Origin: SIG588 sp045599305
Lineage (GTDB): Bacteria > Bacillota > Clostridia > Oscillospirales > Acutalibacteraceae
Direction: 5' to 3'
Length of the DNA: 11,490 bases
Assembly: GCA_045599305.1 (NCBI GenBank)
Contig: JAZRVU010000020.1
Coordinates: 1-11,490 of the forward strand
Positions within the stretch are counted from its first letter, which is position 1; each line of letters begins with the position of its first letter. Under the pieces are notes generated by a model that was not told where the DNA came from, made no database searches, and saw nothing but the letters and a program-made list of their open reading frames with translations. Of this stretch, positions 5,798 to 11,490 are shown one piece after another. Position numbers and translations under genes: made by a program.

Positions 5798-6489
5798 AAA
5801 CCCGGGCCGTCACCCTGCCCGCCGAGGTGGTCTATCTGCTGGGGATCGTGCTGTTGGCACTGGCCGTGGCCATGCTCTCGGCGGCGGATTTCGGTGTCTC
5901 CATGATCGTGGCACCCGCCTACATCGTGAGCCTGCGGTTCCCCGTGCTCACCTTCGGGCAGGCGGAATATGTGGTGCAGGCGATCGTCTTCGCTTTGCTC
6001 TGCCTCGTGATGCGGCGGGTGAAGCTCGTGTATTTTTCCTCTTTTCTCACCGGCTTGATCTACGGCCTCGTGCTGGACTGCTGGCGCACCCTGCCGCTCT
6101 TTGACCCGCACATCACGGCGCCGGGCAGCATGGCGCTGCCGGTGCGTATCGCCCTGCTGATCGGCGGGACGCTGCTCACCTCCTTTTCGGTGGCGCTGTT
6201 CTTCGAGACCTACCTCTACCCGCAGGTCTACGATTTCTTCGTCAAGTGCGTGAGCGCGCATTTCGGCCTCGACCGCCCGAAGTTCAAAACGGCGTTCGAT
6301 CTCTCGTTTTTGCTGCTCTCGGTCGTGCTGACGCTGCTCTTTTTCGGCAAGATCCGCGGGGTGGGCTTCGCCACGCTGCTCATCGCGCCGATCAACGGCA
6401 CGCTGATCGGCCTGTGCTCGAAGTTTTTCGGCCGCCATCTGCGCGCCGTGCCCCTCCTCCCCCGCTTCGCCCGATATTTCGAATTGTAA
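5794..6489 (+). CDS. YczE/YyaS-type integral membrane protein (DUF6198-like)
   Basis: A 231-residue protein with about five to six membrane helices. The N-terminal pattern, a helix ending in 'AMLSAADFGVSMIVAPAYIVSL' (shown here as a family-style signature only) followed by LTFGQAEY and a short cytoplasmic basic loop MRRVKL, is typical of the YczE/YyaS/YitT-like group of unknown transport or export function. The ATG at 5794 lies inside the pnuC stop (ATGA) with AAGGAG at 5779-5784. Coupling to pnuC suggests a linked role, but no substrate can be named. The gene ends just before a strong terminator. Confidence 0.72.
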   Translation: MKTRAVTLPAEVVYLLGIVLLALAVAMLSAADFGVSMIVAPAYIVSLRFPVLTFGQAEYVVQAIVFALLCLVMRRVKLVYFSSFLTGLIYGLVLDCWRTLPLFDPHITAPGSMALPVRIALLIGGTLLTSFSVALFFETYLYPQVYDFFVKCVSAHFGLDRPKFKTAFDLSFLLLSVVLTLLFFGKIRGVGFATLLIAPINGTLIGLCSKFFGRHLRAVPLLPRFARYFEL

Positions 6490-6498
6490 GCTCTTCAG

Positions 6499-6526
6499 CG
6501 CCCGCTTCGGCGGGCGTTTTCTGTTT
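6499..6526 (+). terminator. Terminator of the pnuC operon
   Basis: CGCCCGC-TTCG-GCGGGCG forms a perfect 7-bp GC stem capped by a stable TTCG tetraloop, followed by TTTTCTGTTT. It starts 10 bp after the stop codon. Confidence 0.92.
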
Positions 6527-6584
6527 ATGATGCAAAAATGATGGAAAACGGATGTATTTTTACAGAGAAAAGGAGGCTGCTGCC

Positions 6585-7247
6585 ATGATCCGCATCTGCA
6601 TTGTGGAGGACGAGGTGCCCATTGCCACCCTGATCCAAAAAAGTCTGCACCAATACGGCTATGCCTGCACCGCCGTCCATGACGGACTGGAGGCCGCCGA
6701 CCTGCTGGAGCGGGAGACCTTTGACCTGCTGCTTCTGGATGTGATGCTGCCCGGTGCGGACGGGTGGCAGTTACTGGAATACAGCCGCACACTGGGGCTG
6801 CCCACCATTTTCATCACCGCCCGCGGCGCGGTGGACGACCGGGTGCGGGCACTGCGCATGGGAGCGGAGGACTACATCGTCAAGCCCTTTGCGCTGGTGG
6901 AACTGGTGGCGCGGGTGGAGGTGGTGCTGCGCCGCTACAACAAGCTCGGCCACCTCATTGAGATCGGCGGCCTGTCCATCGACACCGTGTCCATGACGGT
7001 GCGGCGGGACAGCGTGCCGATCGCCCTGACCAACAAGGAATACGAACTGCTGCTCCTGTTCGCCCGCAACCCGAACATCGCCCTCTACCGCGAGACGATC
7101 TATGAACGGGTGTGGGGCGGTGAACTGGACGGCGAGACCCGCACGGTGGATCTGCACGTGCAGCGCCTGCGCAAAAAGGCGGGTCTGCAGGACGTGCTGC
7201 GGGCCATTCCCAAGGTGGGCTACCGACTGGAGATCCCCGGGAGGTGA
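6585..7247 (+). CDS. OmpR/PhoB-family response regulator
   Basis: 220 residues. The receiver domain (about 1-115) has the acidic pocket E8-D9, phospho-acceptor Asp52 in LLLLDVMLP, Thr78 in FITAR and Lys100 in IVKPF. The C-terminal winged-helix domain (about 125-220) shows ALTNKEYELLLLFARN, the RETIYERVWG segment, TRTVDLHVQRLRKK and the final wing KVGYRLE. The start is the ATG at 6585, 8 bases after AGGAGG (6571-6576); an upstream in-frame ATG at 6552 has no ribosome site. The stop TGA lies 4 bp before the kinase start, so the two are one operon. Cognate partner of the downstream kinase. Targets are unknown. No clear promoter was found between the preceding terminator (6526) and the start. Confidence 0.93.
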   Translation: MIRICIVEDEVPIATLIQKSLHQYGYACTAVHDGLEAADLLERETFDLLLLDVMLPGADGWQLLEYSRTLGLPTIFITARGAVDDRVRALRMGAEDYIVKPFALVELVARVEVVLRRYNKLGHLIEIGGLSIDTVSMTVRRDSVPIALTNKEYELLLLFARNPNIALYRETIYERVWGGELDGETRTVDLHVQRLRKKAGLQDVLRAIPKVGYRLEIPGR

Positions 7248-7251
7248 TGAC

Positions 7252-8646
7252 ATGACACTGCGCAGCAAACTGGCGCTCTGCATGGCGCTGACCGTCGCCC
7301 TTGTCTGGGCGGTGGGCGGCACACTGCAGGTCAGCCTCTCTTTTCGCGGCTCGCTGCAGCGGGAGGAACAGCAGTCGCTGCAAAGCTACCGCACCCTGCG
7401 GGCGGCGCTGATACTGGCCAACGACATCAGCGACCAGACCACCGCCGACGATGTGGCGGATGTGCTGCGTCAACTTGACCGCCAGCGCACCGACTGGGTC
7501 GCCCTGCGCCTCTCCTCCGGGCGCACCGTGCTCTACCAGTCGGGCAGTTTCCCCTTTGACAAAACGCTGCTCGACCAGACCGGCGAGGATTCCTGCGCGC
7601 TGCGCACGCTGAAGACCGACACCGGGCACTTTCAGCAGATCACCGGCTGTTTTTCGGTGGAGCACGAACGCCTCTATCTCGAGATGGCCCGGGACATCAC
7701 TCCGCTCTACCGGCAGCGGGACACCGCCATGACCGTCTACCGGCTGCTGTTTGCCGCCGTGGTGCTGGTGAGCGCGCTGATCTCCTTTTTGTCGGCGCAC
7801 CTGCTCACCCGCTCGCTGCGGGAACTCTCCGCCGTATCGCGCCGGATCGCGACGGGCGAACGGGGTCTGCGTGCCGCGGTGCGGGGAAAGGACGAGACGG
7901 CCGCGCTGGCGCAGGATTTCAACCGGATGGCGGGGGCGCTGACCGGCAAGATCGACGAACTGGAGGAGGCCATGGCACGGCAGGAGCGGTTCGTGGGCAG
8001 TTTTGCCCATGAACTGAAAACGCCGATGACCTCCCTGATCGGCTACGCCGATCTGCTGCGCAGCTGCACCCTCTCCCCCGAGGAGCAGCGGGAGTGCGCG
8101 GATTACATCTATTCCGAAAGCCGGCGGCTGGAAAGCCTGTCGCTCAAACTGCTGGATCTGCTGGTGCTGAAGAACGGGGAATGCGACCGCTGCCCTTGTG
8201 ACCCGGCCGCTCTGCTCACCGGCGCCGCGCGGGCGGTGGAGGAAAAGGCCCGTGCCGCAGGGGTCACCCTGCACCTGCACACCGAGAGCGGCCGCACCGC
8301 ACTGTCGCCGGAACTGGTGCAGTCGCTGCTCATCAACCTGCTGGACAACGCGGTAAAGGCCATCGACGGCGGCGGGCAGGTGACGGCCGCACAGACGATG
8401 CTGCCCGACGGCTGCCGCTTCACCGTGACCGATACCGGGCGCGGGATGTCGGCCGACGAGACGGCGCGGGTGACCGAGGCGTTTTACCGCGCGGACGCCT
8501 CCCGCTCCCGCAGACAGGGCGGCGCGGGACTGGGATTGGCGCTGTGCGATGCGATCGTGCGGGCACACGGCGGCACCATGCGGTTTGAAAGCGTGCCCGG
8601 CCGGGGCACGACAGTGACGGTGGAATTGCGGGGTGAAACGGCATGA
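7252..8646 (+). CDS. Membrane sensor histidine kinase
   Basis: 464 residues. TM1 about 8-27, extracytoplasmic sensor about 30-158, TM2 about 162-185, HAMP about 186-237, dimerisation domain with phospho-acceptor His253 in FAHELKTPMTSL, then the ATP-binding domain: N-box Asn366 in LINLLDNAVKAI, D-box DTGRGM (394-399), F-box FYRAD, and G-box GGAGLGLAL (423-431). All catalytic boxes are intact. The HELKTP form is that of HisKA kinases paired with OmpR-family regulators, which fits its neighbour. The start ATG at 7252 overlaps nothing but sits 4 bp after the regulator stop with GGGAGGTGA just upstream. The sensor domain of about 130 residues has no motif I can name. The stop overlaps the next gene by ATGA. 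Confidence 0.93.
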   Translation: MTLRSKLALCMALTVALVWAVGGTLQVSLSFRGSLQREEQQSLQSYRTLRAALILANDISDQTTADDVADVLRQLDRQRTDWVALRLSSGRTVLYQSGSFPFDKTLLDQTGEDSCALRTLKTDTGHFQQITGCFSVEHERLYLEMARDITPLYRQRDTAMTVYRLLFAAVVLVSALISFLSAHLLTRSLRELSAVSRRIATGERGLRAAVRGKDETAALAQDFNRMAGALTGKIDELEEAMARQERFVGSFAHELKTPMTSLIGYADLLRSCTLSPEEQRECADYIYSESRRLESLSLKLLDLLVLKNGECDRCPCDPAALLTGAARAVEEKARAAGVTLHLHTESGRTALSPELVQSLLINLLDNAVKAIDGGGQVTAAQTMLPDGCRFTVTDTGRGMSADETARVTEAFYRADASRSRRQGGAGLGLALCDAIVRAHGGTMRFESVPGRGTTVTVELRGETA

Positions 8647-9401
8647 GGATCGTAAAAAAACTGCTGGCGGCGATCGCCGCGGCGGGGATCTGCGCGGCCT
8701 GCTTCCTGCTGCCGGACGCCGCGCTGGCGCTGCTGGACGCCGCATCCGGCCGGGTCACCGAACAGACCGTGCCGGGGGTGGCGCTGAATCTCGCACAGCA
8801 GATGCCTCTGTATGAAAAGGTGGTACTGGTGCAGAAGCATCTGTGGCAGGTCACCGCGACGGACGCCCGCCTCACCGACGAGGAGGTGCGGGACAGGGCG
8901 GTGGAATTTTATAAAGAGCTGCTCATCACCGCGAAGCCGGACACCCTGCCGAACGGCGATCTGGTGATCCTGTACACCGATGCGGCCGTCTTCTTCCGCC
9001 CGGAGGATGCCATGAGCGCCACCTTCTGGAGCGTCGCCTTCCACTGCGGCAGTGACTGGCTCGTCCACCTGATCATCGACGATGAGACCGGCAAGGTGCT
9101 GGCGCTTTCGTTTGTGGACACCGACATCGGCAACGCGGGGTATCTCTCCACCCGGGCGCAGATGCAGGATCTGACGGTCGCGGTGCAGCGGGTGCTCTCG
9201 CAGGAACTGGAGAGCGCTGAATGGAAATTGACCGAAATCACCGACACAGCGGAGGGCGAGTTTTGCGATATGTTCTTCTGTCAGTATATGCTGCACTGCA
9301 AAGATGAAAAAAGCGACTACACCTTTTTGATGGAATGCTTCCCCAATGAACTGCGGTTTTGCGATTTCACCTTTGATGCGTGGACAGAAGAAATCGGCTG
9401 A
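8643..9401 (+). CDS. Secreted or membrane-anchored protein of unknown function, co-translated with the two-component system
   Basis: 252 residues: basic N-terminus (MRIVKK), hydrophobic segment about 7-31 that is either an uncleaved anchor or a signal peptide (Cys20 is not in a good lipobox), then a soluble extracytoplasmic domain. The region about 145-175 (WLVHLIIDDETGKVLALSFVD) has the beta-hairpin look of PepSY-like domains, but this is only a resemblance. It starts inside the stop codon of the kinase (ATGA at 8643-8646), so it is made in fixed ratio with it. A likely job is accessory sensor, kinase modulator or signal-binding protein of this pathway; this is inference from context alone. 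Confidence 0.72.
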   Translation: MRIVKKLLAAIAAAGICAACFLLPDAALALLDAASGRVTEQTVPGVALNLAQQMPLYEKVVLVQKHLWQVTATDARLTDEEVRDRAVEFYKELLITAKPDTLPNGDLVILYTDAAVFFRPEDAMSATFWSVAFHCGSDWLVHLIIDDETGKVLALSFVDTDIGNAGYLSTRAQMQDLTVAVQRVLSQELESAEWKLTEITDTAEGEFCDMFFCQYMLHCKDEKSDYTFLMECFPNELRFCDFTFDAWTEEIG

Positions 9402-9434
9402 TGCCGTTTGGATGCCGATATGATCCCGTTTTGA

Positions 9435-9497
9435 CGCCTCTTTCCCGTATGATGACGGTATTGACCGGATATCATACGGGAAAGAGGTGCTTTTTTT
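9435..9497 (+). terminator. Long perfect hairpin with T-tract, overlapping the next gene's ribosome site
   Basis: CCTCTTTCCCGTATGAT (9437-9453) pairs perfectly with ATCATACGGGAAAGAGG (9471-9487), and the loop itself can form CGGT-ATTG-ACCG. Two bases after the stem comes a run of seven T (9491-9497). This is an intrinsic terminator for the two-component operon. Its 3' arm is also the Shine-Dalgarno (AAAGAGG) of the C39-like gene, and the T-tract runs into that gene's start codon. Confidence 0.8.
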
Positions 9498-10242
9498 GAA
9501 AATGAAAATCCTGTCGCCGCTGCTGGCGGCGGTCATGTGTCTGGCGGGGTGTACCGCGCCCCCCAAAAACGAGCCGACAGTGCCGACCGCACCGGATATT
9601 TCCGCTACCACCACCGCGCCGAGCGCCGAGGCGGCGCCTCACCTCATCTCTCATGTGCCGCACATCCTGCAAACGGCGCAGTGGCCGACCGGGTGCGAGA
9701 GTGTGTCGGCGGTGGCGCTGCTGCAATACTGGGGCGAAAAGATCACGGTGGACGACTTCATCGACGGCTTTCTGCCGACAGCACCTCTCCCCTCTCGCGG
9801 CGCCGACGGGCAACTGCGCGGTGAAAGCCCGTGGGAGTGCTTCCCGGGCGACCCGCGCAGTCCCGCGGGGTACGGCTGCTACGCCCCCGTCATCGCCCGG
9901 GCGATGGAGGCCTGCTGCGGCGGGCGGCTCACGGTGCAGCTGCTCCTCGACACCGACCTGTCCACCCTCTGCCGGTATGTGGCGGAGGACACCCCCGTGC
10001 TGATCTGGGCCACCATGGGGATGCTTCCGGCATACGAGGGGCAGCACTGGCTGCTGCCCGACGGTTCGACCTTCACCTTCGTCTGCCCCGAGCACGCACT
10101 GCTGCTCATCGGCTTTGACGAGAGCCGCTGCTATTTCAGCGACCCGCAGCGGCCGGACGCGGTGACGGCGTACAGCCGGGCAAAGACAGAGGCCGCCTTT
10201 GCCGCGATGGGCGGACAGGCGATCGTCTGCCGCCCGAAATGA
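9496..10242 (+). CDS. Lipoprotein with C39-like (papain-fold) cysteine peptidase domain
   Basis: 248 residues: short basic N-terminus, hydrophobic stretch, lipobox LAGC with Cys19, a Pro/Thr/Ala-rich linker about 20-48, then a Peptidase_C39_2-like domain. Candidate catalytic residues are Cys67 in QWPTGCESVSA, His200 in CPEHALLLIGF and Asp216 in YFSDPQ, in the right order and spacing for the papain-like fold. Unlike bacteriocin-processing C39 domains it stands alone, with no ABC transporter, so it is probably a surface enzyme or an inactive relative of unknown substrate. Start choice: TTG at 9496 is 8 bases from AAAGAGG; ATG at 9502 is the alternative, shorter by two residues. Expression must contend with the hairpin covering this ribosome site. 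Confidence 0.8.
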   Translation: MKMKILSPLLAAVMCLAGCTAPPKNEPTVPTAPDISATTTAPSAEAAPHLISHVPHILQTAQWPTGCESVSAVALLQYWGEKITVDDFIDGFLPTAPLPSRGADGQLRGESPWECFPGDPRSPAGYGCYAPVIARAMEACCGGRLTVQLLLDTDLSTLCRYVAEDTPVLIWATMGMLPAYEGQHWLLPDGSTFTFVCPEHALLLIGFDESRCYFSDPQRPDAVTAYSRAKTEAAFAAMGGQAIVCRPK

Positions 10243-10313
10243 CGCGATTTTGCGCGCAGGGTGTGGCAATCGGGGGAAAAGTGTGATAAAATAGCCTCCC
10301 TTTACACAAAGCA

Positions 10314-10354
10314 TAAAAACACGCCGCCCATTTCGGGCGGCGTGCAAATTTTTA
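10314..10354. terminator. Bidirectional intrinsic terminator
   Basis: CACGCCGCCC (10320-10329), loop ATTTC, GGGCGGCGTG (10335-10344): a perfect 10-bp stem. T-runs lie on both sides: ATTTTT on the plus strand, and GTTTTTATG when read on the minus strand. It serves the convergent C39-like gene and XRE regulator. Confidence 0.92.
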
Positions 10355-10362
10355 TAGGGACA

Positions 10363-10674
10363 TTATTTGTTTGCCAATCTTTCCGCCATATTGACAAGTG
10401 CGGACAGGTCGGCTTCAGACATATTCTTGGCCAGATCATACAAGTGCTTCACTTGTTCGGTGTTCTTCAGGTCTTCATCGAAAAATTCTTTTGGAGTAAT
10501 GCCGAAATACTCGCAAATATACAGAAATTCGGACATTGACGGCAAGGCTTTCCCCGAAGTGATACTCCTTATATAACTGTTGCTGTGACCCAGATCGAGG
10601 CTCATACGGTATTCCGATACATTTTTCTTTAAACGAAGTGCGGTTATTCTTTCGGCAATGTACTTTCCTTTCAC
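10363..10674 (-). CDS. XRE-family helix-turn-helix transcriptional regulator
   Basis: 103 residues. An N-terminal HTH domain (about 5-65): IAERITALRLKKNVSEYRMSLDLGHSNSYIRSI..GKALPSMSEFLYICEYFGITPKEFF (shown with a gap), the Cro/C1 fold common in Clostridia, followed by a short helical tail (about 70-103) probably for dimerisation. The GTG at 10674 is preferred because AAAGGGG lies 8-9 bases upstream; an ATG at 10698 in frame lies in the promoter -10 area and has no ribosome site. It diverges from the truncated SLOG gene across about 143 bp and probably regulates itself and that gene. The gene and its surroundings are clearly more AT-rich than the operons to the left. Confidence 0.85.
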   Translation of the reverse strand: MKGKYIAERITALRLKKNVSEYRMSLDLGHSNSYIRSITSGKALPSMSEFLYICEYFGITPKEFFDEDLKNTEQVKHLYDLAKNMSEADLSALVNMAERLANK

Positions 10675-10696
10675 GACCGTATCACCCCTTTGTAAC

Positions 10697-10734
10697 ATTG
10701 TACAATAATACGATCGCTAATCAGCGAAATACAA
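10697..10734 (-). promoter_or_regulatory. Promoter and possible operator of the XRE regulator
   Basis: On the minus strand TTGTAT (10734-10729), 18 bp, TATTAT (10710-10705). The spacer contains the inverted repeat CGCT-GATT-AGCG, and a perfect palindrome ATTGTACAAT (10697-10706) touches the -10. Either could be the regulator's own binding site. Confidence 0.55.
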
Positions 10735-10757
10735 TTTTCAATTTTTCATAACAACTA

Positions 10758-10786
10758 TTGATATTCAACGATATAATCGCTATAAT
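10758..10786 (+). promoter_or_regulatory. Promoter of the truncated SLOG copy
   Basis: TTGATA (10758-10763), 17 bp, consensus TATAAT (10781-10786). A second TATAAT lies 9 bp upstream (10772-10777). Good match, suggesting the broken copy is still transcribed. Confidence 0.7.
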
Positions 10787-10817
10787 CAAAGCAAAAGCGG
10801 CGATTGGAGCGTTGAAT

Positions 10818-11105
10818 GTGGAACATTCCGTATGCTTTATCGGGCACAGAACGATCGCGGACACGCCCGCTCTGCGGGAACGGCTGCAAAAAGTGCTGGT
10901 GAAATTGATCGAGGGCGGTACCGCCAACTTTATTTTCGGGGATCACTCGGCATTCAACGACTTGTGCTACGAAACGGTGACGCAACTGAAAGAAAAACAC
11001 CCTGCCGTTTATTCATCACTCTATTTTCCCGTTTTCCTGTTCATATTCCGCAACTTTCTTTTTCAAAAACTGTTCTATCTCTTTGTTTGCAGAACGGCCT
11101 TCTGA
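10818..11105 (+). pseudogene. Truncated SLOG-family gene (DUF1273/YpsA-like), 5' third only
   Basis: The first 63 codons, from GTG at 10818, are the same gene as the one at 11297: VEHSVCFIGHRTIADTPALR... including the Rossmann-like FIGHR motif that marks the YpsA/DUF1273 branch of the SLOG superfamily. About 15 of 190 bases differ between the copies, without any indel. Homology stops near 11007, and the frame then runs to TAA/TGA-type stop at 11103-11105 through sequence that is antisense to the ribbon-helix-helix gene. Full family members are much longer, about 140-190 residues. Promoter, TTGGAG ribosome site and start are intact, so a short product is possible. Most likely a decayed remnant of a duplication. 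Confidence 0.75.
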
Positions 11106-11180
11106 TTCCGCAATATAACGGAATTTTTTGAACAACACACGGTCTACCCTTAAAGTGTATCTCACAAGTTTGTCTTCCAT
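11016..11180 (-). CDS. Arc-like ribbon-helix-helix DNA-binding protein
   Basis: 54 residues. YTLRVDRVLFKKFRYIAESEGRSANKEIEQFLKKK matches the ribbon-helix-helix layout: a beta strand (RYTLRV), helix A (LFKKFRYIAESE), the GRSxNKEI turn and helix B. Arc/MetJ-type proteins bind DNA as dimers with the strand. The ATG at 11180 has GAGGTG about 7 bases upstream; an open frame continues further upstream but without a ribosome site. It diverges from the intact SLOG gene across 116 bp, which contains inverted TGCGTCA sites; it probably represses that promoter and itself. No toxin gene is adjacent, so an antitoxin role is not supported. Confidence 0.82.
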   Translation of the reverse strand: MEDKLVRYTLRVDRVLFKKFRYIAESEGRSANKEIEQFLKKKVAEYEQENGKIE

Positions 11181-11216
11181 AATGCACCTCGCCATAACTG
11201 ATGGTATTATGACATA

Positions 11217-11246
11217 ATTATAGCGTAAATATTGCGTCAAAAATAA
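11217..11246 (-). promoter_or_regulatory. Candidate promoter of the ribbon-helix-helix gene
   Basis: A consensus TATAAT (11222-11217 on the minus strand) lies about 37 bases before the ATG. The -35 region 17-18 bp upstream is only a T-rich TTATTT (11246-11241). Confidence 0.45.
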
Positions 11247-11277
11247 AATGGTGGTATAATGGCGCAAACGTGACGCA
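11232..11277 (+). promoter_or_regulatory. Promoter and probable operator of the intact SLOG gene
   Basis: TTGCGT (11232-11237), 17 bp, TATAAT (11255-11260). The -35 contains TGCGTCA (11233-11239), repeated in inverted form as TGACGCA at 11271-11277 near the likely start site, with GGCGCAAA (11261-11268) between. Such paired half-sites around a promoter suit a ribbon-helix-helix repressor. Confidence 0.6.
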
Positions 11278-11296
11278 CAGTTTTTGAGGTGAGAAG

Positions 11297-11486
11297 ATGG
11301 AACGTTCCGTATGCTTTATCGGACACAGAACGATCGCGGACACGCCCGCACTGCGGGAACGGCTGCGGGACGTTCTGATCAAACTGATCGAGGGCGGCAC
11401 CGTCAACTTTATTTTCGGGGATCATTCGGCATTCAACGACTTGTGCTACGAAACGGTGACGCAACTGAAAGAAAAACACCCCGCCA
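11297..11486 (+). repeat. Second copy of a direct repeat (first copy 10818-11007)
   Basis: The two segments align at a constant offset of 479 bp with no gaps; I count about 15 mismatches, eight of them clustered in the codons for helix 1. Sequence before the start codons is unrelated, so the repeat begins at the coding start. Confidence 0.88.
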
Positions 11487-11490
11487 TCCG
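11297..11490 (+). CDS. SLOG-family protein (DUF1273/YpsA-like), 3' partial
   Basis: The first 64 codons are in the window: MERSVCFIGHRTI, then helix and strand leading to NFIFGDHSAFNDLCYETVTQLKEKHPAI. The FIGHR box at the first strand and the NFIFG strand followed by a helix are the nucleotide-binding start of the SLOG (SMF/DprA-LOG) Rossmannoid fold; the GHR form is that of DUF1273/YpsA. SLOG proteins are predicted to bind or process nucleotides or nucleotide-derived signals, and many occur in conflict or signalling loci. The ATG at 11297 has GAGGTGAG just upstream. It is divergently paired with the ribbon-helix-helix regulator. The 3' end and genomic partners lie outside the window. Confidence 0.78.
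   Translation, partial: MERSVCFIGHRTIADTPALRERLRDVLIKLIEGGTVNFIFGDHSAFNDLCYETVTQLKEKHPAI

Noticed and set aside
5278..6489. A 403-codon protein made of a 5' extension fused to the YczE-like protein
   Set aside because: The extension lies within pnuC in another frame; the ATG at 5794 with its own ribosome site and ATGA overlap is the true start.
6955..8745. Long open frame of 596 codons on the minus strand
   Set aside because: It lies opposite the response regulator, kinase and next gene, has a low-complexity Arg/Gly/His-rich translation, and no ribosome site. It is a shadow caused by high GC.
9435..9487. Inverted repeat as transposon end pair
   Set aside because: The arms enclose only 17 bp and are followed by a T-tract, so it is an RNA hairpin rather than a pair of element ends.
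10261..10539. Plus-strand open frame of 92 codons
   Set aside because: It crosses the bidirectional terminator and runs antisense to the XRE gene, with no ribosome site.
11016..11180. Ribbon-helix-helix protein as antitoxin of a toxin-antitoxin pair
   Set aside because: No toxin-like reading frame is adjacent on its strand; the neighbouring genes are SLOG proteins in the opposite direction.

Overview
The window looks like a chromosomal segment of a GC-rich, Gram-positive anaerobe of the Clostridia, probably Oscillospiraceae/Ruminococcaceae. The reasons are strong AGGAGG-type ribosome binding sites, tight operons with ATGA overlaps, sigma-A type promoters, lipoproteins with LxxC boxes, ECF transport, PnuC, and many Clostridia-typical families (DUF4097, DUF4430, YczE-like membrane protein, YpsA-like SLOG). 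This placement is inference; no rRNA or other phylogenetic marker is present.

Layout. (1) 1-864, plus strand: 3' end of a DUF4097 repeat protein. (2) 892-2192, minus strand: a cobalamin-uptake unit made of promoter, cobalamin riboswitch, terminator, DUF4430 lipoprotein and ECF S component. (3) 2255-3320, minus strand: a YihX-like HAD phosphatase followed by a small Cys-rich protein. (4) 3388-6526, plus strand: a half-size EamA transporter, a PHP-domain phosphoesterase gene, the NMN transporter pnuC and a YczE-like membrane protein, closed by a terminator. (5) 6585-9401, plus strand: response regulator, sensor kinase and an unknown secreted or anchored protein. (6) 9496-10242, plus strand: a lipoprotein with a C39-like cysteine peptidase fold, behind a very strong hairpin. 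(7) 10363-11490: a visibly AT-richer accessory segment with an XRE regulator, a truncated SLOG gene, an Arc-like ribbon-helix-helix regulator and a second, so far intact SLOG gene running off the end.

The points most worth following are these. The PHP gene is interrupted by a compact (272-276 bp) MITE-like element with near-perfect terminal inverted repeats and two large internal hairpins. A cobalamin riboswitch lies before a DUF4430 lipoprotein/ECF S pair, giving that pair a likely ligand. A 17-bp hairpin plus T-tract has the Shine-Dalgarno of the C39-like gene in its 3' arm. The SLOG gene is present twice, 479 bp apart, each copy divergently paired with a different small DNA-binding protein.

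No tRNA, rRNA, CRISPR array, full insertion sequence or replication origin was seen.
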